NCBI RefSeq assembly: GCF_964340395.1
Contig: NC_135554.1
Coordinates: 27,805,592-27,858,091 of the forward strand
Direction: 5' to 3'
Length of the DNA: 52,500 nucleotides
Source of the DNA: Glandiceps talaboti
Taxonomy: Eukaryota > Hemichordata > Enteropneusta > Spengelidae
Shown: positions 1 through 12,320 of the stretch, in pieces
How the letters are laid out: each line of letters begins with the position of its first letter
Numbering within the stretch: position 1 is the stretch's first letter
Position numbers and translations under genes: made by a program
Notes under the pieces: generated by a model
Databases searched by the model: none
What the model was told of the DNA's origin: nothing
Seen by the model: only the letters and a program-made list of their open reading frames with translations

Positions 1-11
1 ACATACATACA

Positions 12-40
<29 letters not shown>
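1..40. repeat. (CATA)n microsatellite, cut by window edge
   Basis: Pure tetranucleotide CATA repeat of about ten units running off the left edge. It belongs to the same (CATA)n/(TATG)n class that recurs throughout the window. Confidence 0.95.
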
Positions 41-42
<2 letters not shown>

Positions 43-193
43 CAAATTCTTTTATTTAAATTATTTTTTTTCTCGAATTTTTGGTTGTTTTGTTATACAT
101 TATAAAAATGTCTTATTTATCTCATCAAAAATACATAAATATATTTAATAAAAAAACAACTTATCATCATGATCATCAACGTCGTTGTCATCC

Positions 194-337
194 TTCTCCT
201 CCTCCTCCTCCTCCTCCTCCTCACCACCACCACCACCACCACCACCACCACCACCACCACCACCACCACCACCACCACCACCACCACCACCACCACCACC
301 ACCACCACCACCACCACCACCACCGTCGTCGTCGTCG

Positions 338-412
<75 letters not shown>
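194..412. repeat. Compound trinucleotide microsatellite (CCT)n(CCA)n(CGT)n(CAT)n
   Basis: About 220 bp of consecutive trinucleotide blocks: CCT, then a long CCA/ACC run, a short CGT run, then about 25 CAT units. Because the unit is three bases, long homopolymer reading frames (His, Pro, Ser, Thr, Met, Val) stay open on both strands. These are artefacts with no splice or start context and are not annotated as proteins. Confidence 0.95.
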
Positions 413-415
<3 letters not shown>

Positions 416-838
416 GTCTTTACTAAACACCTCGAAAGGTTTTACCGTTACAAAATTCACTATACAGCATTAATAAGTTTTTGGACCATGAGTAAATCTT
501 TGCAAACATAGAAAGAGAACGAATTACAAAACTAAATTTCTTCCTTCTTTGGAAAAGCATATTATCAGAGAAAATAGTTATTCTGGATTTCGTATATTAG
601 TAATCGATATATAGCAGAGAATGTGTTGACTTCACCTGAGCAAGAGGTAGAGAAGTTACTGCACATGTCGGTAGCCACGTATTAATGAGTCACTTGTGAC
701 TATTAGATCACAAAAAAGAGAATTTTGTGTGTAATTTTCAATGAAATAAATATCAAAACACAGTATGCAGAGATACATACTAAACCAGACACAAACTGAA
801 TGCCTGCCGTAAGGCTTCGACTATTTTTCACTATTAAT
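413..838. other. Intergenic, no gene seen
   Basis: AT-rich unique sequence between two microsatellites. No conserved reading frame or recognisable element was seen. Confidence 0.5.
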
Positions 839-921
839 GATGTATGTATGTATGTATGTATGTATGTATGTATGTATGTATGTATGTATGTATGTATGTA
901 TGTATGTATGTATGTATGTAT

Positions 922-952
<31 letters not shown>

Positions 953-1011
953 CGCACGCACGCACGCACGTACGTACGTACGTACGTACGTATGTATGTA
1001 TGTATGTATGT
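839..1011. repeat. Compound microsatellite (TATG)n(TG)n(CG)n(CACG)n(TACG)n(TATG)n
   Basis: Ordered blocks TATG, TG, CG, CACG, TACG and back to TATG over about 170 bp. Each block differs from its neighbour by single-base changes of the unit, as expected if point mutations in one array spread by slippage. Confidence 0.95.
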
Positions 1012-1096
1012 CTTTTGTTAAGTTCAAGAGTTTTAAAGCAAATGGGAATTCTTATACCCAATACATCTGTCGCTCAGCTGAGAAATCATAGCATTT

Positions 1097-1172
1097 GTAC
1101 GAAAGCCGTAGAAGGACTTCTTACTTCTGACTTCCGACTTCCGACTTCCGAGTCCCTCTACGGCTTTCGTAC
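1097..1172. repeat. 20-bp inverted repeat (hairpin) with ACTTCCG-rich loop
   Basis: Arms at 1097-1116 and 1153-1172 are reverse complements with about one mismatch (GTACGAAAGCCGTAGAAGGA against TCCCTCTACGGCTTTCGTAC). The 36-base loop is made of repeated CTTCCGA units. It could be the tip of a foldback element or a transcribed hairpin; no flanking target duplication was found. Confidence 0.6.
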
Positions 1173-1516
1173 CATTTGTGTGGTAAGATATTTTAATTTA
1201 GTTGTGTTTCGTTTATTAGCTTTAGTGTGTACCAAATGTTGTTATGGTGAGCCCTGTTCTTTTTAGTTATCGTGTACACACCTGGACAGACAGACATATA
1301 TCATCCAAACCAACGCTCAACTTAGGAGAGATAAATATGACAAGATTGAAATATACATGTATCAATCACACGTAGTCATCTATCATTATTTGGGTTATTT
1401 CACCAAATTTAGAACCGCCTTTTAGAACATTTTCTCTTTTTCCAATCAACCAATGTGTCTTCATTCGTCCCTTACCCTGAAAGATTGAAATAAAAAAGTA
1501 ATTCTGTAGATAGCGG
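1173..1516. other. Intergenic, no gene seen
   Basis: Unique AT-rich DNA between the hairpin and the next microsatellite. No gene evidence. Confidence 0.5.
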
Positions 1517-1548
<32 letters not shown>

Positions 1549-1676
1549 TGTATGTATGTATGTATGTATGTATGTATGTATGTATGCATGCATGCATGCA
1601 TGCATGCATGCATGCATGCATGCATGCATACATACATACATACATACATACATACATACATACATACATACATACA

Positions 1677-1769
<93 letters not shown>
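1517..1769. repeat. Palindromic compound microsatellite (TATG)n(CATG)n(CATA)n(TA)n
   Basis: A (TATG)n arm, a self-complementary (CATG)n centre and a (CATA)n arm follow in order, so 1517-1705 is one large inverted repeat able to fold into a long hairpin. A (TA)n run of about 60 bp then completes the array. Open frames across it are translated repeat only. Confidence 0.95.
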
Positions 1770-1772
<3 letters not shown>

Positions 1773-2210
1773 TGCCTTTCGATTTATTCCTTCTGTCACT
1801 ATTGTGATTGTGCAGATTGTGAAATTCTGAGCTACCATACACGGTATTTTGCTTTATGTGTAAATGATTAAAAACTACATTAACTGGCTATAGGGGACAC
1901 ATCTGCTTTGATATCAGTCTATGTTCTTGACCATATGGAATTGTAAGCTTGCGTTATTCAGATAAATGCCGAATTACCTAAAATCATTAATTATGAAAAG
2001 TGCTCATTAAAATTAAAAGCTACACAAACATGCTGTTTGCATTCTTAATATCAGCTATTGATATTAGTATTGTGTAAATACCGAAAATAGTTATTTACGC
2101 AAATACCTCATTAATATTCATAGAATGTTTACCAAAACCTAACCAGCACTGGCCTAAAGAAAGTATGTACCACATTTTGTTTGAATTGATTCAGCAGAAA
2201 ACGATGACAG
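1770..2210. other. Intergenic, no gene seen
   Basis: AT-rich unique sequence with no supportable gene. Confidence 0.5.
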
Positions 2211-2475
2211 TCAGACACACAGCCAGCCAGACAGACAGAAAGCCAGACACAGACACAGGAGACACATATACAAACACAGATACACAGATACAAACACAGA
2301 CATAGCAGACCAGACACAGACACAGACACAGACACAGACACAGACACAGCTACATATACAGACACAGATACAGACACAGACACAGATACAGACACAGACG
2401 CAGACACAGCTACAGACACAGATACAGATACAGACATAGAAACAACAGACACAGACACAGATACAGCAAACACAG
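2211..2475. repeat. Degenerate (ACAGAC)n hexanucleotide array
   Basis: About 265 bp of imperfect ACAGAC/ACAGAT units with occasional AGCTAC or CATATA interruptions. The open minus-strand frame (alternating Val-Ser) is a by-product of the six-base unit. Confidence 0.9.
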
Positions 2476-3081
2476 ACTACATAATAGACTAGTGCAGTTC
2501 ATTGTGACGACTAATAGACAGGGTAGAAGAGAACAATGTTCTTAAAGGATTAGAAAACGACGATTAAAGTGAAAAATAGACATAATCCGTTCATTTGAAA
2601 TGTATATTTAGAGTGATTATTTTTAAGACTCTTGAAAAACTAGGATTGAAAAGTTTACAACTTGAAATATAAGTCTTTCCTCAACAGTTATAGTTACTTT
2701 CCTTCGATTATTATAATCCCTCGTATAATAAGAAAATATATTAAAATATGTACAACACAACAGGATTGTGAATCTGCGAAGAAGGAAAACACACTCTGAG
2801 GCCGTTTGCGGTGCATGAAGTAACCCTACATTGCAATGAAGTCAAAGTTTTGGATATTCTGAATACAATAAATATAAGACATGGTGAATTGGGTTCTTAT
2901 ATTAAATATGTTACTCTAAATTCTGTACTAATCCGATGAGATTCAATGGAACTATCCAGAATGTATTTGAATACCCTACGACTTTAAGATTTATGTCAAC
3001 TGTTCGCTTGTTCTTCCGTTAATACGAAAGAATTATGTAGGATTGAGGATTAATTTACATCTGACAATTTAGAGTACGGAT
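2476..3081. other. Intergenic, no gene seen
   Basis: Unique AT-rich sequence; no coding or RNA gene evidence. Confidence 0.5.
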
Positions 3082-3237
3082 TATTAACAAGCCAGGCAAG
3101 ATTTTATGTCATGACCGCTTTAAATGCATGTTAATTCCACCGAGCTGCATAATGACAATATTAACAAGCCAGGCAAGATTTTGTGTCATGACCGCTTTAA
3201 ACTCATGTTAATTCCACCTAGCTGCATAATGAGAATT
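3082..3237. repeat. 78-bp direct tandem duplication
   Basis: Two copies (from 3082 and from 3160) beginning ATTAACAAGCCAGGCAAGAT differ at only a handful of positions. This is a simple recent local duplication with no coding content. Confidence 0.85.
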
Positions 3238-4668
3238 TGTCGACTATTATCTTACAAACAGCATGATCATGACAGCTCAATGCCCGTGAATTCAATGTTA
3301 CTTTGTAACCCATTGGATTTAGAATTCCTTCTCTCATAAAGCAATTTGGCAAACACATCCATGATTGCATCTTCACTTGGCACGTCCGCCACGGTGCTAA
3401 TACTGCCTCATATGTCGAAATTACGTAGCCTCTTTTTTAGTCACGAAATAAGTATTGAACGCAGTTGCTAGGATATTGATTAATGGTATTTTTATCATTT
3501 TAGATAATTGGGACTGTCTTTCATCATCAAGAAAACAGCATTCACTGACTCGAGTTTCTTAATTCCACCCATCAAATATAATTCAGATCACATATGGATA
3601 AGTTGCTATGGCGACATAATTGACATCGAGGGAAGACATGTAGGAGAACAAACTATATGTAAACTATGCTGGGACTGGCATATAGTAATAACGGTGTATG
3701 CACATGTAAAAGGCTTATTCTAAAACCGTCGACGTCATAATTTGATAATAGTTCTTTAGAATGAGGACATTCTAATTCCACGGTGTTTCATCTGAGATGT
3801 TGTCGATATTTAAAGTGGAGCAAACTGACCTTTAACCTCGAGTAAAACTACACAAAGAAATAAACTTAGAATGCATCGAACATTTGAATTTAACTGCATT
3901 TTTATTTCAAACTGTATCTTGCCACTTTAAAAAGCTCTCAACGCCGGCAACACTGACACGAAATTGAGATGCTCCTGTCTTATCGAAATGGGTAGGTACG
4001 TACGTGAATACTAGTATACCAGTAGAGGTAGAATTTACTGTCTGTGATTCAAATGCAGTAGAATCTGAAGTTCATTTTCTGATCAACTATTCTCTCTGTA
4101 GATCCAACAAAGACAGAGTTTCTTCCAAAATGTATCCACTATTTATCCTAATTTGACAGATAACCTCAGGATGACGAGACAAAGTACACCGTAACAACGT
4201 ATTGTGTATTTCAAAGATATTTGTGCTTTGGTTCACGTGGCCTTCTTTATTCGTTGTAAGTATTGTTGTAACCCTCCTCCGGGGATAAATGGTGGTATGT
4301 ACTGTTATTGGAATACGAACCGAGACTTGATACAACTATTCTGTTATACATGTAATGTTAACTTGCAATCCAGACTGTGCATGCTGAGACGCAAAGGACT
4401 ATGGGACTATCTGTGGTTATCGTAATACCTGATCTGGAGCTACTGATAAAATTAACCTCCCACAATGGTCAGGATGACTATGAATTGATTATTTGTGGTT
4501 ACAAACAATGTATCAACATTGTTTACAATACTAATTGATAAGTATTTATTATCACATTTCCCATGATGCAACATTCGACATGGCGAATTTGCCCGTTAAC
4601 TATTGTAATATTGCATTGTTAGAACAGTTGACTGCATAGGAGGGATTTCCTCAACAGTTTTACACGTA
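3238..4668. other. Intergenic, no gene seen
   Basis: Only short frames without recognisable domains or splice context are present. Confidence 0.45.
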
Positions 4669-4776
4669 TAATAACTTGTTATCGGATTGTTTGTATAATA
4701 ACTTGTCATCGGATTGTTTATATAATAACTTGTCATCGGATTGTTTATATAATAACTTGTCATCGGATTGTTAATT
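4669..4776. repeat. 27-bp minisatellite, four copies
   Basis: Four units of ATAATAACTTGTCATCGGAT plus TGTTTAT. The unit is a multiple of three, so it yields a nine-residue repeat in an open minus frame, which is not considered a gene. Confidence 0.9.
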
Positions 4777-7005
4777 ATGTACATCATAATACTATGTTTG
4801 AGTTCAATTAATTACTAGTGATGGTTAAAGTATGCTTCGTTAAGAAGAATACTGCGAGTCTTAATCAACTCAGCTTGTGTGCCTTTCAACTATTATCCAA
4901 GTCATCTCTTTCAAGATTTTACCATACTTATTATTTTTGTATTACATCGAATCTCAAATGCTTTATTACAGGCTTCTCCTTGATATCGTCAACTCAAAAT
5001 GTACAGATCCGACCAAAAAGGAACACAAAGCCCAGTTAAATATTCACATATTACTACTTTTGTTGAGGAAAAAACAGAGAGACGTTGGCTATAACATTAT
5101 TGAGTGTGCCAGAAAAATAAAACTGTAACGGATTGGAGCCCAGACTTATACGATTTCAATCTTGTAAGACGTAAACCAAACAACAGAAAGCCTTGTAGGA
5201 AGGAGACAAAGCTTTCTAAAATAATTTCAATCATTTAAAGATAAGCGTATCAGGTTTTAACTTGGAAATAAAGACTCCAGATACAATTACCTATTGAGCA
5301 GTTCCAATGCAATTGGGCAATTCCAATGCAACTGTACCGTAAACGGAGAGAGTAACAATAAAGCTCTATATTAAGACGTTTGATTGGACAACGTATTTAG
5401 TAGTTCTGTTCTTGTTATCAAATACACATTTATGGCAGACGATTTCAACTGAATGTACGTCTTGATAGAGTTGTTCAATTACTCAATCTATAATGTATCA
5501 ATACAATCACTTAAATGTCAAATTGTATTTTGTTTCATTTCTCCGTAAGGCGAATGAAGGCATGGATTAAAAACTATTCTACGTATCATCTGGCATCTGT
5601 GAACACAAAAATGTACTTTAAAGAAGAGTTTAGAACTCAGTCGTTTAAAATGTGGTCAATGGTTACTTGGATACAACGATGGTTATCAATAGAATTCCAC
5701 ACAAGTTCTTTATATGACCACTCAGTAATCAGTATTCCTAAGGTGTACAATTGCATCAACCTGGCCACCGTTCTTCTAAATCGAAAGTTATATATAATAG
5801 CACGGTTGAATAGAGTAATAGGGTAGTTTGGAAAGCTAGCTTCTATTTTGATGGATTAGATGAAAGGAATGACATGTTTGTATACGAGCACTTTATTTCG
5901 TACTCAAATGCCGTCATCCATATAAACAGAATAGTTTTGAAATTACAAACTTCATGATTTTAAAGTACATAAAGGGTGAACTGGGTTATCGTCTTCAGAG
6001 TTTTGCAACTTCTACGCTAGCCTAAAGATATTTGAAGAACTTATAATGTATTGAAACCTTTGTCTAGACATATTTCTCGATGTATTTTGTGTCTATACTA
6101 CACATGGTCAAGTACACGTCATAAAATAATATTGAATGTGAGATAAACTAACCGATGATAGCAAGAAACCTAAGTAAACGAGACACAGTAGAAAACACAT
6201 TTCTCTTGCATTCGGGTAACAGTTTTATGCTTGTTTTTATTAGGAAATATATCGTGATGTAAAATCTCAAAATTCTATTTATGAAATTATTATCAAGAAT
6301 TGAAATGCCAAATTTTATAATAGGGATGAGATATAACATCTCAAGATGTCACCACCTGGTGATATCTCATCATGTTTTAAATTTAGCATGAATTTGCTTC
6401 AAATGGATGGAATGTCCATAATAGCTCAAATCAAAACCTTTGAACCTCCCATCCTAATTATGGCATTAAATGACGATTTCATGACATGAAACTACCCGAT
6501 CGATTATACACCTCCCTTTGCTCGTCTATCAAAATCAAAGTTACTATTCTTGCGCAACTTGAGCAAACTACATATCAGAGGAATCCCAGGTAATTACCTA
6601 AGACATATACCTTTATGACTAAACTGTACCACGATATATTATTTCCAACGGGATGAACCTAGGGATTATTAAATGATATTTGTAAGTCCTTAGGTGGTTC
6701 ACAAACCAGATATTAAAACGTCAAAACCAGGGAGATATTTAGATTAATTTCAGATGTTAAATTAATGGTTTGAAGCTATATTGGTAATGTACTGAAATTA
6801 ATAAAGTATATAATTGTGGCAATTCTAATAATATAATATTTCTGTTCGTATTTCCTTCCCAAAAAGAAGAAATCTTTAGAGGGGAAAAATGAGAAGTACC
6901 ATTTTTAAAATCAGTATGCTATGCAGTGACAATATTACGATATTAATTATTAGCAGTAGGCTTATAGGCTTTCATCATCTTTGTGACTTGCTTTTTTGGG
7001 ATAAA
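4777..7005. other. Intergenic, no gene seen
   Basis: About 2.2 kb of AT-rich unique DNA. The longest frame (5515-5826, plus) shows no recognisable domain or bias. A short inverted repeat (GATGAGATAT at 6324 and ATATCTCATC near 6362) is the only structure noted. Confidence 0.45.
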
Positions 7006-7055
7006 AACCTGGACGACGACGAAGACAACAACAACGACGACGACGACGACAACAA

Positions 7056-7091
<36 letters not shown>

Positions 7092-7142
7092 CCACCACCA
7101 CCACCACCACCACAACAACAACAACAACAACAACAACAAAAA
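7006..7142. repeat. Compound trinucleotide microsatellite (GAC)n(AAC)n(CAC)n(AAC)n
   Basis: Blocks of GAC, AAC, CAC and AAC over about 135 bp. Homopolymer Asn/Asp/His or Val/Leu frames across it are artefacts. Confidence 0.95.
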
Positions 7143-7686
7143 CGGCTTCAGGCTGCATTTAAAGTATTTAGTAACATCAAACACATCATGTAATGTATAC
7201 ATTTATACTAGTTTATCTATCTACTAGGGTAATGGTTACCTCTGCAATCATTTATATATATACATGCTTTACAATTTTCCACATTTCATTAATTTCATCT
7301 AAATAAAATCTTTTATAATTTCGGATACGTAGAGTTTGACTATATGGAGTCAATGTTCAATCGCACATGAATTATGGCAATTGTATTGACTCAAAAAAAA
7401 AACTCAAAGCAAATCAGGGCTATATAACCCCCATCCCAACCTTACACGATATGTATATGTGATTACAGACATGTTATCTCACTAAAACAATTAAAATTAA
7501 AATATTAAACATTTGTTACGTTAAAGGTAAATTTCTTCTCTGTCCTTCAGTATTTCCTTATCAAATATGTTACTGAAATACACCTGGACTAAAAATGATA
7601 TCCATGTGTTTCATTCTAACATTTTGCATTGGTATAGAAAGAAATTGTACACTGAAGTCAAAATCCATATGAATGACATAAGACAC

Positions 7687-7765
7687 CATCATGGATACCA
7701 TTTTTCAGAGTACACTCTGCAGAACATAACATATCATCATGGATACCATTTTTAGAGTACATTAT
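7687..7765. repeat. 48-bp direct repeat, two partial copies
   Basis: CATCATGGATACCATTTTT recurs at 7687 and 7735, followed in both cases by (C)AGAGTACA. It lies just beyond the stop codon of the cyclase gene, possibly in its 3' UTR. Confidence 0.6.
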
Positions 7766-7782
7766 ACCGTCACATACCGATT

Positions 7783-7907
7783 TCACAACTCAACCATAAA
7801 CTGCCCATTGCCCACCTTAACCTGTAATGTGCCCCTATCTTCGGTCACATACCCTCCAAGTCTGTCTAAAAACCTCTTTGTATCTTCACTTAAGTGTATC
7901 TTCAGTG
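7783..7907 (-). CDS. NIT-domain guanylate cyclase, exon 4 (C-terminus)
   Basis: This last exon completes the cyclase fold with residues 564-604. Its start is fixed by an acceptor TTGCAG/CACTG whose phase matches exon 3: the split codon C/CA gives Pro564, producing SGNPLKIHLSED, the usual sequence after the RMES motif of class III cyclases. A TGA at 7785-7783 ends the frame after VKVGNGQFMVEL. Family members normally end this region with a lysine/glycine-rich turn followed by a TYWL-like strand. Here that tail is degenerate, or it is bypassed: a donor-like CAG/GTTAAG lies inside the exon just before VKVGNG and could splice to an additional exon I did not find. Confidence 0.85.
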
Positions 7908-8608
7908 CTGCAACGCCAAGAGGTGATATATACATGAGCCAACAAGATAATACAGTTAACAGGCACACATATATGTATTAATATCATGTGTGTGTAGTCA
8001 TATTATGTGTTTGAGTGTGTGTGTATGTATGTATGTATGTATGTATGTATGTATGTATGTATGTATGTATGTATGTATGTATGTATGTATGTATGTATGT
8101 ATGTATGTATGTATGCATGTCAATCTTAATATCTTCAAGCAGTACTACTGAGTATACATTTTGTAATTTTAGTTTAGCCACTTAAATTTTGGTACTTTTG
8201 TTTTCGGCATTGTAAAGAGCACTGAGACATAATGCACTGTGCATTTTATTAGTATTTTATATTAACAACCTTGAAAACATGGAACCGAATGATCCGTTGG
8301 GGACTGAAAGATGCTGTCCCGGTACATCTATAGCTCTAGCGACAGAGATGATGTATACGTCAAATTGGCTGACAGTTTAATATCTCATATCATTTCATGT
8401 GTCTGTTCAATTGTCTCATCATTGTTCAAAGTCTCTAATTCTAAATGGAATCTAAATCTCAGTCAATGTTAGCACTTACATATATCTTACTCTATCTCAA
8501 GTGCCAGTACAATTGAATACATAATTGGTGACTTAATTGTCAAATATTAATTGAAGCACAGTGAGGAATACAAATCTGTCATCTTCACCACAAGAAATTG
8601 ATACCTAC
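7908..8608 (-). other. Cyclase intron 3 (701 bp), contains (TATG)n
   Basis: The intron is bounded by donor GTAGGT and acceptor TTGCAG. It contains a (TG)n(TATG)n microsatellite at about 8015-8119. No other feature was seen. Confidence 0.8.
8015..8119. repeat. (TG)n(TATG)n microsatellite
   Basis: About 105 bp of short TG then long TATG tandem repeat inside cyclase intron 3. Confidence 0.95.
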
Positions 8609-8707
8609 GATTTCCTGATGATTCCATTCGTGATGCAGTATTCACTGTGTCGCCGAATAAGCAGTAACGAGGCATTTTAGCTCCAACAACTCCAGCAACA
8701 CATGATC
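8609..8707 (-). CDS. NIT-domain guanylate cyclase, exon 3 (catalytic core)
   Basis: The exon encodes residues 531-563: [20 protein letters not shown] followed by [12 protein letters not shown]. It carries Cys546, which in class III cyclases reads guanine and separates guanylate from adenylate cyclases, and Asn553 and Arg557 of the transition-state-stabilising NTASR motif. The acceptor TTTCAG/GA and donor AATC/GTAGGT are clean. The 99-base length fits phase 1 on both sides. An alternative donor four bases downstream (GTAG/GTATCA) would put exon 4 out of frame with an early stop, so it is rejected. Confidence 0.93.
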
Positions 8708-10842
8708 CTGAAAGCCAAAATAACGATAAATTATACTGTATGTTTTGTTGTTTTTAAAGAACGTGTATGTATACATTGATCTTCGAAGGTTCAAGTTTGA
8801 GTAAGTATTGTACTAACAGTAATATTTACATAGAAGCATGTGTAAGTTATTCCAATACTGTACACTCTGATCTTCACAAAAGTCATTAGTGGTATCTAAT
8901 ATTTCGCCTAATGATATGCAATACAAGTGCCACGGTGTCTAACTCCATCAATGGTACTTGTTTACACTACAGATTCTGAATAGCTAAAGCGGCAAGTTAG
9001 TCTTCTATTCTGTCACAGAAAGTATCAAACAGTTTCCGTCACTCTACCTATAGATAGACATGTAGACTGATACCTTGCACATATGAAAAACACTCAAACG
9101 ATTAGAAGGGGAAAAAACGAGTTTAATCACATGCCAAGTACTTTCTAAGTTACAAAGTTAATTGCATGTCTGTTCAATAGTAATCCCCATGTTTTGAAGG
9201 TGTCAACCAATTGTATCTTGATGGAACAATATCAATTAAACAACAAACGGCTTATTGCGTACACGACCAGTATACATAATTAACTCATTACTGTGGGTCA
9301 TTTCATCAAATGAAATTATATAATTAATGGCGCAGAAACATTACATATACTATAAGCTGTTTGTTGTTAGTCTCAATGCAATGGCTAATTAAAGATCCCT
9401 GACGGAATACTATTCAACCGTTAAAACAGGTAGTTAGAAATTCATTGTAATATATCACAGTCAACATATCTTTTAAAAGCATGTCAGCAGGTTGTAAGGT
9501 AACGTTTCGTTTGCGGTATTTTGCGGGAAAAAACGTTGAACATCAAAATGAATATATCAATCATGAAGGTCTACATTAATATTGCTTCTTTTCCCCTTCT
9601 TTATCCGATCCTTTGAGCCACTTATATATAATGTAATTGTATATGTTATTGATTACGTGAACTACAGTGATGGATCAACACTTTCCATTGACATTAGTAT
9701 CGAAACTGAATCTTACTGTAGGTTTCCTAATTTCTTGTGGAAACAAGTAAGTGGACCCAAACTTTCGTTTACTATTTGAAATGAGGAACAATCTTTGATA
9801 TGGCAAAGATAGATTTTAAGAACATCAGCGAATTCTACCTTACACAGAAAAGATCGAGATTGTGAAGGGCAAAAATTACATTTCTTGATCTATAAAGAAC
9901 CCAATAACGATAGGAAGGCTGCTGAAATAATTAATTTTAATCACGATTATAATTTAATCATAATCATAACTGTTGACATGTTTCATTTATCATGTTACAT
10001 TTCAGTTCATTGCTGTGACATATTTACTTGATTTGATTCGGTATGTAGAAACTCATTAGCTTCTATTCCAACACACAACATAGTAACTGTGTCTCAATAA
10101 ATAAATTTGTATACGCAAGTGTTATTAGATTGTAAAATTTCATATTGAGTTCTTTTTGTCGAAATTTGCAAACAAAAACTAGATATTAAAGGGCGTTCAC
10201 ACCAAACATTTGTGAATATACTCCCTAATAGTTTATCACTGTCATTGTATCCTTGCACATGACTACTCACCCTTCGTCAACATTGACTCAATGGGATTCA
10301 TTAGATATAAGATGACTGCTTACTGTTAAGTCTAACGAACTCGAGATGGAAACGCCGATGGTACTTGTAGGAGACATTTTGTGATGTGAATATACCTTAA
10401 CAACACTTTACAAATTGATTAATAACACGTTGTGTCACAGATACGGGCGGAAAAATACGACTTGTTGATAAGAACGCCGTTGAATCACTAAATCAAGTCA
10501 ATCCCCATTATATGTCGATGTATTGCCATATATAGCCCTTTTAAAATCGACCTACCTACGTCAACAGAACAAATAACTAAAATAACATCGTCTTGTTCAA
10601 TTTTGGATAACAGGAGTAAAATTTCTAACTTCATTTATCTCCTAACAAAGTACATATATATTTAGTCATGTGTAGGTTACAATTTTCCAATAAATCTAAG
10701 ATATATTCATAAATGAAGTTAGATCTCCTGTATGTAGTAGCAGACTACACTAATTTAACACATGCACAACATTTTGACAAGATTTGCATTTTGAGATCGA
10801 GAACATTTACAGATAAAAAGTAGTTAAAATGATTTTAATCAT

Positions 10843-10844
<2 letters not shown>

Positions 10845-10890
<46 letters not shown>

Positions 10891-10921
10891 AATAATAATA
10901 ATATTAATAATAATTAAATAA
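10845..10921. repeat. (AAC)n(AAT)n microsatellite
   Basis: About 15 AAC units followed by AAT/ATT units, immediately before a locally duplicated segment. Confidence 0.9.
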
Positions 10922-10945
10922 TATTGTATTGTATAATAATAATTT

Positions 10946-11570
10946 TAATAATAATAAAGTTTATTTGGATATTGACCACCCTACCTGAGGTAGTTTATTG
11001 TGCTGTGTTCATAAAGGGGCAATTTTATGAACATCCGTTGCCATGGTAACCAAATCACCGTAATATCATAATTATTTTTCCAAAATTTGACATTTATGAA
11101 ATTAAATGAAATTTAGTACAATAATTTCCTTGTTTGTGGCATGTATGAGTTGGTGCTATCTGCTATAACATAAATTGTCTAAAATAGGAGACCTGTTTCC
11201 ATGGAAACGTACAATAGGCTTGTATATGTTGTTTCGGTTAAATACATATGCATCTGACAAATAACGTTATTATTAAAATTTAATAATAATCTATTTTATT
11301 TGGACATTGACCACCCTACATTGGGTAGTTTGTTCTGCTGAGTTCAAAAAAGTGATTACTTTATGATCATCAGTTGCCATGACAACCAAAATAACCATAT
11401 TACATGGATTTAAAAAAAATTAGAAATAAAACATTTTTAAAAAAAAATCAAAATTTAGGAAAAAACTTCCTTGCTGTTGGCATGTACAAGTTGCTGATAT
11501 CTGTTCTAATACAAATTGTCTAAAATAGAAGACCCGTTTCTATGGAAGCATAAAGTATGATTACAAATGG
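10946..11570. repeat. Diverged 335-bp tandem duplication
   Basis: Two copies share in order TTATTTGGAYATTGACCACC, GGTAGTTTRTTSTGCTG, AGTTGCCATG-like, TTCCTTG, GGCATGTA and TTGTCTAAAATAG. The first starts at 10961 and the second at 11296. Divergence is about 20-30 percent with indels. It could be an old transposon fragment duplicated in tandem; no coding frame is preserved. Confidence 0.75.
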
Positions 11571-12240
11571 CATGATTTAGTAAAAACTACGTCTCTGACA
11601 TAAAGTATACCACCAACAAATGAAATGATTTTGCTATTAAAATAAATCCTACCCAGTATATTTTGTTACACTGACTCCAAATAAAATATGCAACTAACGA
11701 TCTATAGCGAGTAGTTGTGAAAAATTGATATGTATGTCAGAAGATCCTTGCGCGCCAATTACAAGGTCGAACCCGACTACTTCCAAGGCATGCAAGGTCC
11801 AAGAGGACATAAACATACCGGTAAAATATTGTAAAGAAAATAGGCCGCAAAATTCAACAACCATTTATCAAAAATTATAGCATAACACATAAATAATGGT
11901 ATACCGTATGACGTTATGATTTAATAAAAGTAAGCCAAAATGTAAACGTACGAGCCTCATACCTTCATTCCAAGGATTTTGTTTCAAAGTTAGTACATGC
12001 TACAAATGCATAGACAGTGAGGTATACATCATGGTCATAACCAATCCTCAAACTGTCCTGATTTTCACGTAGACAACATTTAATCTTATAAATTTTGCGA
12101 CAATGAGTTTGAATTCACTCAAGAAACATTTGTAGTTGTTTCTGCTCCAACTTTGAGAGAACTTTTCTTTTCAATAGAGAATTTCTATCTCCGCCACACG
12201 GATGTACAAGAACTTGTCAAACATGGCGGCCGTAGTCAAC

Positions 12241-12320
12241 TACAATGACCTAAGATTGAATATGACTAAAACCAATGCGAGGATTTATTGAGGTTTATAA
12301 GATTTCACTTTGTAGCAGCT
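12241..12320 (-). repeat. Dispersed repeat copy 1, abutting (TATG)n
   Basis: About 80 bp here is the reverse complement of 24228-24306 (shared core AATAAATCCTCGCATTGG and AGTCATATTCAAT) with few mismatches. Both copies lie next to a long (TATG)n/(CATA)n array. This suggests a small mobile or retroposed family that carries, or breeds, the tetranucleotide tract. Confidence 0.7.

Noticed and set aside
81-511. Long His-, Pro-, Ser-, Thr-, Met- and Val-run frames on both strands
   Set aside because: Pure translation of the trinucleotide microsatellite; all frames are open at once and none has splice or start context.
8604-8609. Alternative donor GTAG/GTATCA for cyclase exon 3
   Set aside because: Would shift exon 4 into a frame with an early stop and lose the conserved PLKIHLSED sequence.
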